Shown one piece after another: positions 15,322 to 22,994 of a DNA stretch of 35,768 nucleotides; within the stretch, counting starts at the first letter, position 1; the number at the start of each line of letters is the position of its first letter. The notes beneath the pieces are model-generated. The model ran no database searches. It was not told where the DNA came from and worked only from the letters and a program-made list of their open reading frames with translations. Both the position numbers and the translations under genes were made by a program. This DNA is from Candidatus Spyradosoma merdigallinarum (GTDB lineage Bacteria > Verrucomicrobiota > Verrucomicrobiia > Opitutales > UBA953), in assembly GCA_018713755.1 (NCBI GenBank), contig DVOG01000016.1, positions 1 through 35,768 on the forward strand, read 5' to 3'.

Positions 15322-16755
15322 ATGGCAGATTTTTCCGCAGCGACGGAAGCGCTGAAAAACGCGCTCGGGAGCGACGTCGTCCGCACGGACGAGGCCGCGC
15401 GCTTCGCCGCCTCGTTCGACAACACGCGGCTGTCCTTCATGCCGGACGCCGTCGTGTTTCCGCGCGACGAAGACGACGTCGGCGCCGTGCTGCGCGCGGC
15501 TTGCGCGAGCGGCGTTCCCGTGACGGTGCGCGGCGCGGGAACGGGGACGACCGGCGCGGCGGCGCCCGTCTGCGGCGGCTGGGCGCTTTCCCTCGCGCAT
15601 TGGACGCGGCTTGAAATCGATGCGGCGGCGGGCACGGCCGACGCGCAGCCCGGAGTCGTCACCCGGCGCGTCAGCGACGAGGCGGCGAAGTTCGGTCTGT
15701 TTTATCCGCCCGATCCCGCGAGCGTGAAATTCTGCACGATCGGCGGGAACATCGCGACGAACGCCGGCGGTCTGCGAGCCGCGAAATACGGCGTGACGCG
15801 CGACCACGTGATCGCGCTGGAAGGCTTTCTGCCGACGGGCGAAAAGGTGCGCTGGGGCGCTCCCGTGAAAAAGTTCGTCAGCGGCTACAACCTGCGTGAC
15901 CTGTGGATCGGCTCGGAGGGGACGCTCGGCGTCGTCACGCGCGCGCTGCTGCGGCTCGCGCCGCTCCCGGAAGCGCGGCGCACGTTTCTGTGCGCGTTCG
16001 ACGGCGACGCGGCGGCGCTGCGCGCGGCGGAAGCGCTGCTGCGCGCGCGCGTCGTGCCGTCCGTGTGCGAATTTTTGGACGCGCTGTCCGTCGGCTGCGC
16101 GGAGGCTTACCGCGGGAAAAAGTTTTTCGGGAAAAAATCCGCCGTGCTGCTCGTCGAAGTCGACGGCGACGCGGCGTCCGTCGCCGCGCAGGCGGAGCGC
16201 GTGCGCGCCTGGGCGCGCGGGAACGCGTCGGAGTTCCGCGAGACGGGCGACGCGGCGGAGGCGGAATCGCTTTGGGAGGCGCGCCGCATTTGCTCGCAGG
16301 CGATGTTTCTTTTGGCGGACGCCAAGCTCAACGAAGACGTCTGCGTTCCCGCGAGAAATTTCATTCCGCTGCTGGAAGCGATGCGGAAAATCACGGAGGA
16401 GACGGGGCTGGCGACGCCGATTTTCGGACATGCGGCCGACGGGAATCTGCACGTCCACATCATGTATCGCCGGGCGGACGCGCGGGAACGCGCGGCGGCG
16501 CAGACGGCGATTAGGCGCGTGATGGAGACCGTCGTCGCGCTCGACGGCGCCATCACCGGCGAGCACGGCATCGGGCTGTCGAAGTCGCCGTTTCTCGCGC
16601 TTCAGCACGCGCCGGCGGAAATCGCCGCGATGCGCGCCGTGAAAAGGGCGCTCGATCCGCAGGACATTCTCGGCCGCGGCAAAATCTTCACGCCGTTCAA
16701 CGTCTGGGACTGCGTTCCCGTCGACGTCGTTTTGCCCTGGGACAAAAAGAAATGA
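15322..16755 (+). CDS. GlcD-like FAD-linked 2-hydroxyacid dehydrogenase
   Basis: FAD-dependent oxidase/dehydrogenase of 477 residues, of the glycolate oxidase GlcD / D-lactate dehydrogenase type. The PCMH-type FAD domain covers about residues 38-215, with VTVRGAGTGTTGAA and FCTIGGNIATNAGGLRAAKY. The C-terminal FAD-linked oxidase domain ends with FGHAADGNLHVHI, TGEHGIGLSK and LDPQDILGRGKIF. No GlcE or GlcF partner, and no separate Fe-S subunit gene, is adjacent, so the electron acceptor and exact substrate (glycolate, D-lactate or other) are unknown. It ends before a bidirectional terminator facing rpmA. Confidence 0.88.
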   Translation: MADFSAATEALKNALGSDVVRTDEAARFAASFDNTRLSFMPDAVVFPRDEDDVGAVLRAACASGVPVTVRGAGTGTTGAAAPVCGGWALSLAHWTRLEIDAAAGTADAQPGVVTRRVSDEAAKFGLFYPPDPASVKFCTIGGNIATNAGGLRAAKYGVTRDHVIALEGFLPTGEKVRWGAPVKKFVSGYNLRDLWIGSEGTLGVVTRALLRLAPLPEARRTFLCAFDGDAAALRAAEALLRARVVPSVCEFLDALSVGCAEAYRGKKFFGKKSAVLLVEVDGDAASVAAQAERVRAWARGNASEFRETGDAAEAESLWEARRICSQAMFLLADAKLNEDVCVPARNFIPLLEAMRKITEETGLATPIFGHAADGNLHVHIMYRRADARERAAAQTAIRRVMETVVALDGAITGEHGIGLSKSPFLALQHAPAEIAAMRAVKRALDPQDILGRGKIFTPFNVWDCVPVDVVLPWDKKK

Positions 16756-16820
16756 CGCGCGTTCCCGCCGCGCGTCCGCTCGCTCTCCCGCAGGAAAGGG
16801 GAAGTTTCGGCGAACGGGCG

Positions 16821-16867
16821 AAAAAAAAAGCGTTCCCGCGGGAAATTTCCCGGCGGGAACGCTTTTT
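16821..16867. terminator. Bidirectional terminator between the GlcD-like gene and rpmA, built from the repeated word
   Basis: A 15-bp perfect stem (16825-16839 with 16853-16867) contains GCGTTCCCGC and GCGGGAACGC. It has an A-run on the left and a T-run on the right. The loop itself contains the palindrome GGGAAATTTCCC. It lies between convergent genes and can serve both strands. Confidence 0.85.
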
Positions 16868-16890
16868 CGTTGCGTCGGCTGCGCGAAAAA

Positions 16891-17145
16891 TTATTTCGCG
16901 GCGGCGGGCTCGATCGAGACTTTGCGATGCGCTTTGTCCCAAACGACCGTGCCGTCCTTGAGCGCGAACAGCGTGTAGTCGCGGCCCATGCCGACGTTGA
17001 GCCCGGCGCGCATTTTCGTGCCGCACTGCCGGATGAGAATGCTGCCGGCGCGGGCGAACTGCCCGCCGTAAAGCTTGACGCCGCGGCGCTGCGCGTTCGA
17101 GTCGCGTCCGTTGGAAGAAGTTCCTCCGCCCTTATGATGTGCCAT
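16891..17145 (-). CDS. rpmA: 50S ribosomal protein L27
   Basis: Large-subunit protein whose N-terminus reaches towards the peptidyl-transferase centre. The 84 residues match L27 throughout: MAHHKGGGTSSNGRDSNAQR at the start, then GVKLYGGQFARAGSILIRQ and GMGRDYTLFALKDG. No cleavable N-terminal extension of the Firmicutes type is present. AAGGA lies about seven bases before the ATG, one of the few clear Shine-Dalgarno sequences in the window. It follows rplU by 31 bases. The GTPase gene obg, often next in line, is absent; the transcript ends at a hairpin instead. Confidence 0.98.
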   Translation of the reverse strand: MAHHKGGGTSSNGRDSNAQRRGVKLYGGQFARAGSILIRQCGTKMRAGLNVGMGRDYTLFALKDGTVVWDKAHRKVSIEPAAAK

Positions 17146-17176
17146 TGTATTTCCTTCTTGTTAAATGTTGAACCGC

Positions 17177-17491
17177 TTACGCGTTGATGGATTCGATTTT
17201 GATGACCGAAAGTTCCTGCCGGTGGCCGCGCGTGCGGCGATATCCTTTGCGGCGCTTCATCTTGAAGATGACGATTTTCTTGCCGCGCTTGTTTTCGAGG
17301 ATTTTCGCCGTGACGCTCGCGCCCGGAATCGTCGGCGTCCCGACCTTGGCGGTTTCGCCTTCGCCGGCGAAAATGACCTGGTCGATCGTGACGGTGTCGC
17401 CCGCCTGCGTCTCAGGATAGCGGTTGACGGAAAGAATGTCGCCCTCCTTGACGGTGAACTGGCGTCCCTGCGTGATGATTGTCGCTTTCAT
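17177..17491 (-). CDS. rplU: 50S ribosomal protein L21
   Basis: Large-subunit 23S rRNA-binding protein of 104 residues, the standard length. MKATIITQGRQFTVKEGDIL opens the beta barrel, and FKMKRRKGYRRTRGHRQ is the conserved basic C-terminal motif. It is first gene of rplU-rpmA on the minus strand. No Shine-Dalgarno sequence is evident before the ATG. Neither this gene nor rpmA contains a copy of the genome word. Confidence 0.98.
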   Translation of the reverse strand: MKATIITQGRQFTVKEGDILSVNRYPETQAGDTVTIDQVIFAGEGETAKVGTPTIPGASVTAKILENKRGKKIVIFKMKRRKGYRRTRGHRQELSVIKIESINA

Positions 17492-17537
17492 GTTGCTGAA
17501 AAATGTGAACGACTAAAAAACATCTCCGCGAGAAATT

Positions 17538-17552
17538 ATGCAAGCGTTTTTT
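17538..17552 (-). promoter_or_regulatory. Putative rplU -35 region sharing the tRNA-Tyr promoter element
   Basis: On the minus strand the bases read AAAAAACGCTTGCA followed by T, giving -35 TTGCAT (17538-17543). The same 14-mer precedes tRNA-Tyr. The -10 is unclear; a T-rich stretch lies about 17-20 bases downstream. Confidence 0.35.
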
Positions 17553-17658
17553 TTCGCGGGAACGGAAATGCGTTTTCGCGGGCGCCTCGCCCGTTCCCGC
17601 GGCGTTTTCTCAAAGACGGGAAAACGGACGTCGCGGGAATCGCCTCCGCTTTTTCGTT

Positions 17659-17687
17659 TTGAAAAAAGGCGGGAGTGGCGATTAAAT
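17659..17687 (+). promoter_or_regulatory. Predicted promoter of the glycosyltransferase 9 gene, near-leaderless
   Basis: TTGAAA (17659-17664), a 17-base spacer and TTAAAT (17682-17687). Nine bases separate it from the ATG at 17697. Confidence 0.45.
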
Positions 17688-17696
17688 CGGCGGCGC

Positions 17697-18665
17697 ATGG
17701 AAGAGATTCTCGTCATCAAGCCCTCGTCGCTGGGCGACATCGTGCACGCGCTCGTCGTCGTCGAATCGTTGCGGCGCCAGCGCGGGAACGTGCGCGTCAC
17801 GTGGCTTTCCCGCGACATTTTCGCGCCGCTGCTCGAAACGTGCCCGACGGTCGACCGCGTCATCCGCTACCGGCGCGAGGGCGGGCTGCGGGAAATCGCC
17901 CGCGTCGGAAGCGCGCTGCGGCGGGAACGCTTCGACCTTGTGCTCGACATGCAAGGACTGGCGCGCTCGGCGTTTTGGGCGCGGTGCGCGCCGGCTCCGC
18001 GGAAAATCGGGCGCGGGGACGGCCGGGAGTTTTCCCGGCTGGCCTTCCGCGAGCTTGCGCCGCCGCCGGAGAAAGGATTCAAGCGCGCGCACGCGGTGGA
18101 GATTCTTCTGCAGTTTCTGCGCCCGCTCGGGCTGGCGCCGGAAATTCGCGGCGAAGTCTCGTTCCCGCGGGCGAAGCTTTCCGAGAGCGTCCGCCGGCTG
18201 CTCGCGCCGGACGGCGGAGATTTCCCCGCGCCGATTCTGCTGTTTCCGGATTCGCGGCGTCCGGAAAAAGAGTGGCGCGGCTTTCGCGAACTGACGTCGC
18301 TGCTGCTGGCGGCTTCGCAGGGCGTTCCCGTCGTCTGGGTCGGCTCGAGCCGCTACGCGCCGGATCCGGCGTGGGACGCGGTCTACACCGACTTCGTTTC
18401 GCTGATGGGCAAAACGACGCTCGCGGACGTCGCGGCGCTGATTTCCCGCGCGCGCTTTTGCGTGACCAACGACAGCGGGCCGATGCACATCGCGGCGGCG
18501 ATGGGCGTTCCCGTGTTCGGCATTTTCGGTCCGACGCCGCCGGAGCGCTACGGCCCGTTCCCGCTTTCGTCTCCGAAAAACCGCGTCATCCGCGCGCCCG
18601 GCGGCGATTTGTCGAAGCTTTCCGCGCAGGCGGTCTTCGAGCGGCTGCGGGAACAGGCGGCGTAG
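17697..18665 (+). CDS. Glycosyltransferase family 9 (ADP-heptose LPS heptosyltransferase-like)
   Basis: Likely transfers heptose to the lipopolysaccharide inner core on the cytoplasmic face of the inner membrane. The 322-residue protein has the GT9 N-terminal motif ILVIKPSSLGDIVHALVV (residues 4-21). The C-terminal nucleotide-sugar site reads FCVTNDSGPMHIAAAMGVPV, followed by FGIFGPTPPERYGP. It resembles WaaC/WaaF; which acceptor it uses cannot be told. The reading frame is open further upstream, but the ATG at 17697 starts the fold directly and lies nine bases after a good -10. Confidence 0.9.
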   Translation: MEEILVIKPSSLGDIVHALVVVESLRRQRGNVRVTWLSRDIFAPLLETCPTVDRVIRYRREGGLREIARVGSALRRERFDLVLDMQGLARSAFWARCAPAPRKIGRGDGREFSRLAFRELAPPPEKGFKRAHAVEILLQFLRPLGLAPEIRGEVSFPRAKLSESVRRLLAPDGGDFPAPILLFPDSRRPEKEWRGFRELTSLLLAASQGVPVVWVGSSRYAPDPAWDAVYTDFVSLMGKTTLADVAALISRARFCVTNDSGPMHIAAAMGVPVFGIFGPTPPERYGPFPLSSPKNRVIRAPGGDLSKLSAQAVFERLREQAA

Positions 18666-18710
18666 GACGCGCTGCGTTTCCCCGCGTCGAAATAAGTGTT
18701 CGACTTCGCG

Positions 18711-18740
18711 TCGAAATCAGAGTGTTTTATTGGAAATAAT
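18711..18740 (+). promoter_or_regulatory. Predicted promoter of the YfgM-like gene, leaderless spacing
   Basis: TCGAAA (18711-18716), an 18-base spacer and AATAAT (18735-18740), five of six matches to the consensus -10. Six bases lie between it and the ATG at 18747. Part of a longer in-frame GTG start at 18696 would lie upstream of this promoter, which argues for the ATG. Confidence 0.5.
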
Positions 18741-18746
18741 CAGAAC

Positions 18747-19556
18747 ATGTCCAAACAGATGAACAGGCGTTTTTCTCACGGGAAAGAAAAGGGCGCGGCG
18801 CGCGGCGACGACCGCAACCTCGTGCTCGTCGACGAAGATTTTCAGGACGCGGATTTCGAGGATCGCGTGTGGCTTTACTGGCAGCGGCACGGCAGAAAGA
18901 CGATCGCGGGCGCGACGGCGCTTTTCGTCGCCATCATCGCGGCGATCGTGTGGGTCGAGTCCGGGAAGATGCGCACGGCTTCGCTTCAGGCGGAATACGC
19001 TTCGGCGAAAACGCCGGAGGCGAAGCTCGCTTTCGCCCGCGCGAACGAGGGACATCCGATCGCGGGAACGGCGTATTTCGCCGCCGGACGCGAATTTTCG
19101 GAAGCCGGGAAATACGCCGAGGCCGCCGACGCCTTCGGGAACGCCGGCCGCGTGTTCGCCGATCTGGAGGATTTCTCCGCGATGCGGGATCGCGCGACGG
19201 TGTCCGAAGCGGTCGTCCGCGCGCGCGCCGGAACGGAAGGCGCGGAGGAAAACGCGTTCGCGCTGCTGAAAAAGCTCGCGGGAACGCCCGGCGCGGATCC
19301 GCTCTGCCGCGGGCAGGCGATGTACGAGCTTGCGGCGGCGGCGCTCGCCGCGGGAAATCTCGCCGAGGCGCGGCTGTGGCTCGACGAGATGGACCGTTCG
19401 CTCGATCCGTCGAATTTCTGGCAGATGCGCAAGAGCGCGCTGATTTCCGCCGAGCCGCGGCTCGCTTTCGCCGAAGAACCCGTCGCCGCTCCCGCGAAGA
19501 ACGCGGCGGAAACGCCTTCCGCGGACGCGCCCGGCGTTCCCGCGGAAAAATCCTGA
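18747..19556 (+). CDS. YfgM-like single-pass membrane TPR protein
   Basis: The 269-residue protein is arranged like YfgM, a SecYEG-associated inner-membrane protein. A charged cytoplasmic N-terminus (1-50, with DRVWLYWQRHGRKT just before the membrane) leads to one transmembrane helix (about 52-70). The rest is an Ala-rich periplasmic helical region with TPR-like pairs, such as GTAYFAAGREFSEAGKYAEA and AMYELAAAALAAGNLAEARL. The C-terminal 40 residues are an Ala/Pro linker with no fold. Family assignment rests on architecture and weak similarity, so other TPR_21-type proteins are possible. It leads a run into the Gld-like ABC genes, 27 bases upstream. Confidence 0.65.
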   Translation: MSKQMNRRFSHGKEKGAARGDDRNLVLVDEDFQDADFEDRVWLYWQRHGRKTIAGATALFVAIIAAIVWVESGKMRTASLQAEYASAKTPEAKLAFARANEGHPIAGTAYFAAGREFSEAGKYAEAADAFGNAGRVFADLEDFSAMRDRATVSEAVVRARAGTEGAEENAFALLKKLAGTPGADPLCRGQAMYELAAAALAAGNLAEARLWLDEMDRSLDPSNFWQMRKSALISAEPRLAFAEEPVAAPAKNAAETPSADAPGVPAEKS

Positions 19557-19583
19557 ACGCCGTTTTTTCTTTCTTTTCCTGCG

Positions 19584-20576
19584 ATGTCCAGCGCGAAGTC
19601 CGACAGCGGCGGCGTTCCCGCGATTGAGGTGCGCCACCTCAGCAAGACGTTCGGGAACGTGCGCGCGATTTCCGACGTCTCGTTCGCCGTGCAGCCGGGA
19701 GAAATCGTCGGCTTCCTCGGGCCGAACGGCGCGGGAAAATCGACGACGATGCGCGTTCTCGCCGGGCTGACGCAGGCGGACAGAGGCGTCGCGCGGATTT
19801 GCGGCGTTTCCGTGGCGACCGAGGCGCTGCGCGCCAAAGCGCGGCTCGGGTATATGCCGGAAAACAACCCGTTGCCGGAAGAGCTGCGCGTCATCGAATA
19901 CCTGCGCTGGCGCGCGAAGCTCAAGAACGTGCCGCGGCGGGAAATCGCCGCCCGCACGGAAGCCGCGATGGAGGCCTGCGACCTCGCGCGCAAGGCGCGG
20001 CGCAAGCTCATCGGCGCGCTTTCCAAGGGATTCCGTCAGCGCGTGGGCATCGCCGACGCGCTGATCGCCGAGCCGGACGTCGTCATTCTCGACGAACCGA
20101 CGATCGGGCTCGATCCGCATCAGATTCTCGGCATCCGCTCTCTGATCCGCTCCCTGCGCGGGCGCAAAGCGGTGCTGATTTCCAGCCACATTCTGCCCGA
20201 AATCGAGAACGTCTGCGACCGCGTCATCATCATCAACGGCGGGCGCATCGTCGCGGCGGGAACGCCGCAGGAGCTGCGCGGCGAGTTCATCCGCGCGCGC
20301 ACGTTCCGCGCGGCGACGACGGCGCCGGCGGAAAAAATCGCGGAGGCCGCGGGCGGGCGCGTTTCCGTGGAGGAAATCGCGGCGGAGTCGGGGGGCGAGG
20401 GCGGCATGCGCGTCTTCGAGGCGCGCGTTCCCGCGGAGGAAGAAATACGCGGCGAGTCGATCGTCGAGGCGCTCGTGCGCGGCGGCTTCGCCGTGCGCGA
20501 TTTTCACGAAAAGCGCCCGACGCTCGAAGACATTTTCATCGCCGCGACGAAACGGAGCTACGACGTCAAGGAATGA
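19584..20576 (+). CDS. ABC transporter ATP-binding protein, GldA-like
   Basis: Cytoplasmic ATPase of a type-2 (ABC-2) exporter, 330 residues. Walker A is GPNGAGKST, the signature is LSKGFRQRVGIADAL (one residue off LSGGQ), Walker B is VVILDEPTIGLDP, and the H-loop is ISSHILPEIE. After residue 230 comes a C-terminal domain of about 100 residues, ending HEKRPTLEDIFI as in the drug/GldA-type subfamily. Its stop overlaps the start of the permease (ATGA). Together with the next three genes it resembles the GldA-GldF-GldG module; the transported substrate is not known. Confidence 0.92.
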   Translation: MSSAKSDSGGVPAIEVRHLSKTFGNVRAISDVSFAVQPGEIVGFLGPNGAGKSTTMRVLAGLTQADRGVARICGVSVATEALRAKARLGYMPENNPLPEELRVIEYLRWRAKLKNVPRREIAARTEAAMEACDLARKARRKLIGALSKGFRQRVGIADALIAEPDVVILDEPTIGLDPHQILGIRSLIRSLRGRKAVLISSHILPEIENVCDRVIIINGGRIVAAGTPQELRGEFIRARTFRAATTAPAEKIAEAAGGRVSVEEIAAESGGEGGMRVFEARVPAEEEIRGESIVEALVRGGFAVRDFHEKRPTLEDIFIAATKRSYDVKE

Positions 20577-21340
20577 GGCACTTTCTGATTATTTTCAAGC
20601 ACGAGCTGCGGCTACTGTTCATCTCTCCGGCGACCTACGTCGCGGGAACGGTTTTTCTTGCGCTGATGGGCGGGCTTTACTGGCTGGCGCTGCAGCGCGC
20701 GTCGGTGGGCTCGCTCGGCGACGCGCTTCCCGCGGAAGTGTTTTTTCAGCTGTTCTTCGTGCCGCTGCTGATCCTCGTGCCGCTGATCACGATGCGCTCG
20801 TTCGCGGAAGAGCGGCGCACGGGAACGCTGGGCGCGCTGATGACGACGCCGACGGGCGCGCTCCCGATCGTGCTGGGCAAATTTTTCGCCGCCTACGCGC
20901 TGTATCTTTTCCTGTGGGGGCTGGCGCTGGGCTTCCCGATTTCGGCGTGGTTCATGCTGAAAGATCTTTATCCGGACCCGCGGCTGCTCGCGGCGGGATC
21001 GCTCGCCGGCGGCGCGATTTTCGTGGCGCTCAGCGGGCTGCTTTACGTCGCGGTGGGCATTTTGGCGAGTTCGCTGACGCGCTCGATGCTCGTCGCCGGG
21101 CTGCTGACGAGCTGCGGGCTGTTCATCCTCGTCGTTTCCGGCGGCGTGCTGCAGCTGCTTCCGCTGGAAAATTACGAGGCGCTTTCCGGGATGAACGACA
21201 TCATCGAATACGTGTCCGTGTTCCGCCACTTGGAAAACTTCTCCCGCGGGCTGATCGACACGCGGCCGCTTTTCCTTTTCGGGAGCGGCGCCGTGCTCGC
21301 TCTCGGGCTGACGGCCATCAGCATCGAATCGAAAGCCTGA
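20573..21340 (+). CDS. ABC-2 type permease, GldF-like
   Basis: Inner-membrane subunit of 255 residues with six hydrophobic segments, starting MRHFLIIFKHELRLLFISP, the typical cytoplasmic entry of ABC-2 permeases. RSFAEERRTGTLGALMTTP is the conserved amphipathic coupling segment of the GldF/CcmB-like group. It ends with a loop (ENYEALSGMNDIIEYVSVFR) and a last helix. The ATG at 20573 overlaps the ATPase stop by four bases, so the two proteins are translationally coupled. It partners the preceding ATPase and is followed after seven bases by the GldG-like gene. Confidence 0.9.
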   Translation: MRHFLIIFKHELRLLFISPATYVAGTVFLALMGGLYWLALQRASVGSLGDALPAEVFFQLFFVPLLILVPLITMRSFAEERRTGTLGALMTTPTGALPIVLGKFFAAYALYLFLWGLALGFPISAWFMLKDLYPDPRLLAAGSLAGGAIFVALSGLLYVAVGILASSLTRSMLVAGLLTSCGLFILVVSGGVLQLLPLENYEALSGMNDIIEYVSVFRHLENFSRGLIDTRPLFLFGSGAVLALGLTAISIESKA

Positions 21341-21347
21341 CCCGACC

Positions 21348-22955
21348 ATGCGCAAAAAATCCTCGCTGTTTTCCCTGAAAGATTTCCGCGGCGTCCGCTT
21401 TTTCGGCAGGCTTAACCGGGCGGCGCAGGCGCTGCTTGCGCTGACGCTGCTCGTCGGGCTCAACTACGTCGCCGCGCAGCCCTCGTTCTGCCTGCGCTGG
21501 GATTTGGATTTCGAGAACCGCCGCGGGCTTTGGCCGGAGACGCGCGCGCAGCTCAACGAGCTCGCGAAGCGCGCGCCGGCGGACGTTTCTCCGGAAAATC
21601 CGTGGGTGCGGCTGATCGTCACGCTTCAGCCGCCGGCCGCGGGAACGCCCGCGGAAGAGGCCGACGCGATTTCGATGCTGCGCAAGCAGGTGCTCCGCCT
21701 CGTCGACGATTTCAAATACGAGGCGCGGCAGACGCGGCGGCCGGACTGGATACGCTTCGAAACGGCGGACCTCGTGAAGAACACGCGTCTGAGCCGCGAG
21801 CTGGAGAAATACGGCGTGCTCCCGCCGACGACGGCGATCGTCGCGCTTTCCCGCACCGGTTGCCGCACCGTCACGGCGGAAGAGCTGATCAAGCTCAGCC
21901 CGGGCGAAAGCGGGACCGAGCCGGTCATCGACGGTTTTCGCGGCGAAGAGGCCGTGATGTCCGCCGTGCTCGGCGTCACGGAGGAATCCGCGCCGAACGT
22001 CTATTTTCTGACCGGGAACGGCGAGCTCGACATCGACAGCAGCAGCCGCAGCTTCGGGCTTTCTTCGTTCGCGCAGGCGCTGCGTTCCCGCTACATCGCC
22101 GCCAAAACGCTCGACCTTTCCGTCGCGCCGGACGTTCCCGCGGACGCGGCGCTCGTCGTCATCGCCGACCCGCGCGTGCCGATTTCCCCGCAGACGGAGG
22201 AAAAGCTCGCCCGCTACCTGCGGGACCGCAACGGGCGCGTGCTCGCGATGATCGGGCCGGGAACGGACAGCGGGCTGGACAATCTTCTCTTCGACTGGGG
22301 GCTGCAGATGCAGGACGTCTTCGTCGTCGAAAATTCGCCGCTGTGTCGGCTTTACGACGGGAATTTCGCCGTGCGGCGCTACCCGGCGCGCCCGCATAAG
22401 ACGGCGGAAATTCTCGTGGCGCTGAGCCTCCCCGTCGTTTCTTCGCAGTTCCGCGCCGTCGAGGCGGATCTCGGCGCGAAGGAAGACCGCACGCGCACGA
22501 TCACGCCTCTGTTTTTTTCGTCCGCGGGAACGGATCCTTCGACGGGAGCGCCGACGAGCTGGGGCGAGCGCGACTACCGCAGCGCGCCTTACCGCTTCGA
22601 CACGCTGCGCGGGGACGTGGACGGTCCCGTGCCGCTCGGCGCGGTTTCCGAGCGCACGGCGGGATCGCGGCTCGGCGTGAGCATTCCCGGCGGGAGGCTC
22701 GTCGTGATCGGCTCCGGCGACATCGCCTCGAACGCGCAGATCGAAAACGGCGGGAACAAGCCGTTTCTGATGAACACGGTCAACTGGCTGATTGACCGCG
22801 ACGTGATGCTGAACATCCCGCCGCGTCCGATTTCGCAGTTTCGGCTGAAGGCGACGCCGCCCGATTTGGCGCACGTCGGCTGGAACTTTCTGTTCTTCCC
22901 CGCGGGCTTCGCGCTTTTCGGGCTTCTCGTGTTTTACTGGAGAAAGCGCCCCTGA
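21348..22955 (+). CDS. GldG-like ABC-associated protein (ABC_transp_aux)
   Basis: The 535-residue protein has an N-terminal transmembrane helix (about 25-42) and a C-terminal one (about 510-528), flanking a large periplasmic region. DADAALVVIADPRVPISPQT-type segments and RNGRVLAMIGPGT belong to the Rossmann-like domain of GldG / ABC_transp_aux proteins. SIPGGRLVVIGSGDIASN and NKPFLMNTVNWLIDRD are hallmarks near the C-terminus. Members accompany GldA/GldF-type exporters; in Bacteroidetes gliding they are part of the machinery, elsewhere their role is unclear. No other gliding genes are in the window. Confidence 0.85.
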   Translation: MRKKSSLFSLKDFRGVRFFGRLNRAAQALLALTLLVGLNYVAAQPSFCLRWDLDFENRRGLWPETRAQLNELAKRAPADVSPENPWVRLIVTLQPPAAGTPAEEADAISMLRKQVLRLVDDFKYEARQTRRPDWIRFETADLVKNTRLSRELEKYGVLPPTTAIVALSRTGCRTVTAEELIKLSPGESGTEPVIDGFRGEEAVMSAVLGVTEESAPNVYFLTGNGELDIDSSSRSFGLSSFAQALRSRYIAAKTLDLSVAPDVPADAALVVIADPRVPISPQTEEKLARYLRDRNGRVLAMIGPGTDSGLDNLLFDWGLQMQDVFVVENSPLCRLYDGNFAVRRYPARPHKTAEILVALSLPVVSSQFRAVEADLGAKEDRTRTITPLFFSSAGTDPSTGAPTSWGERDYRSAPYRFDTLRGDVDGPVPLGAVSERTAGSRLGVSIPGGRLVVIGSGDIASNAQIENGGNKPFLMNTVNWLIDRDVMLNIPPRPISQFRLKATPPDLAHVGWNFLFFPAGFALFGLLVFYWRKRP

Positions 22956-22994
22956 GCGCGTTCCCGCCGCAAAATTTCAAGGAATTCAAAGAAA

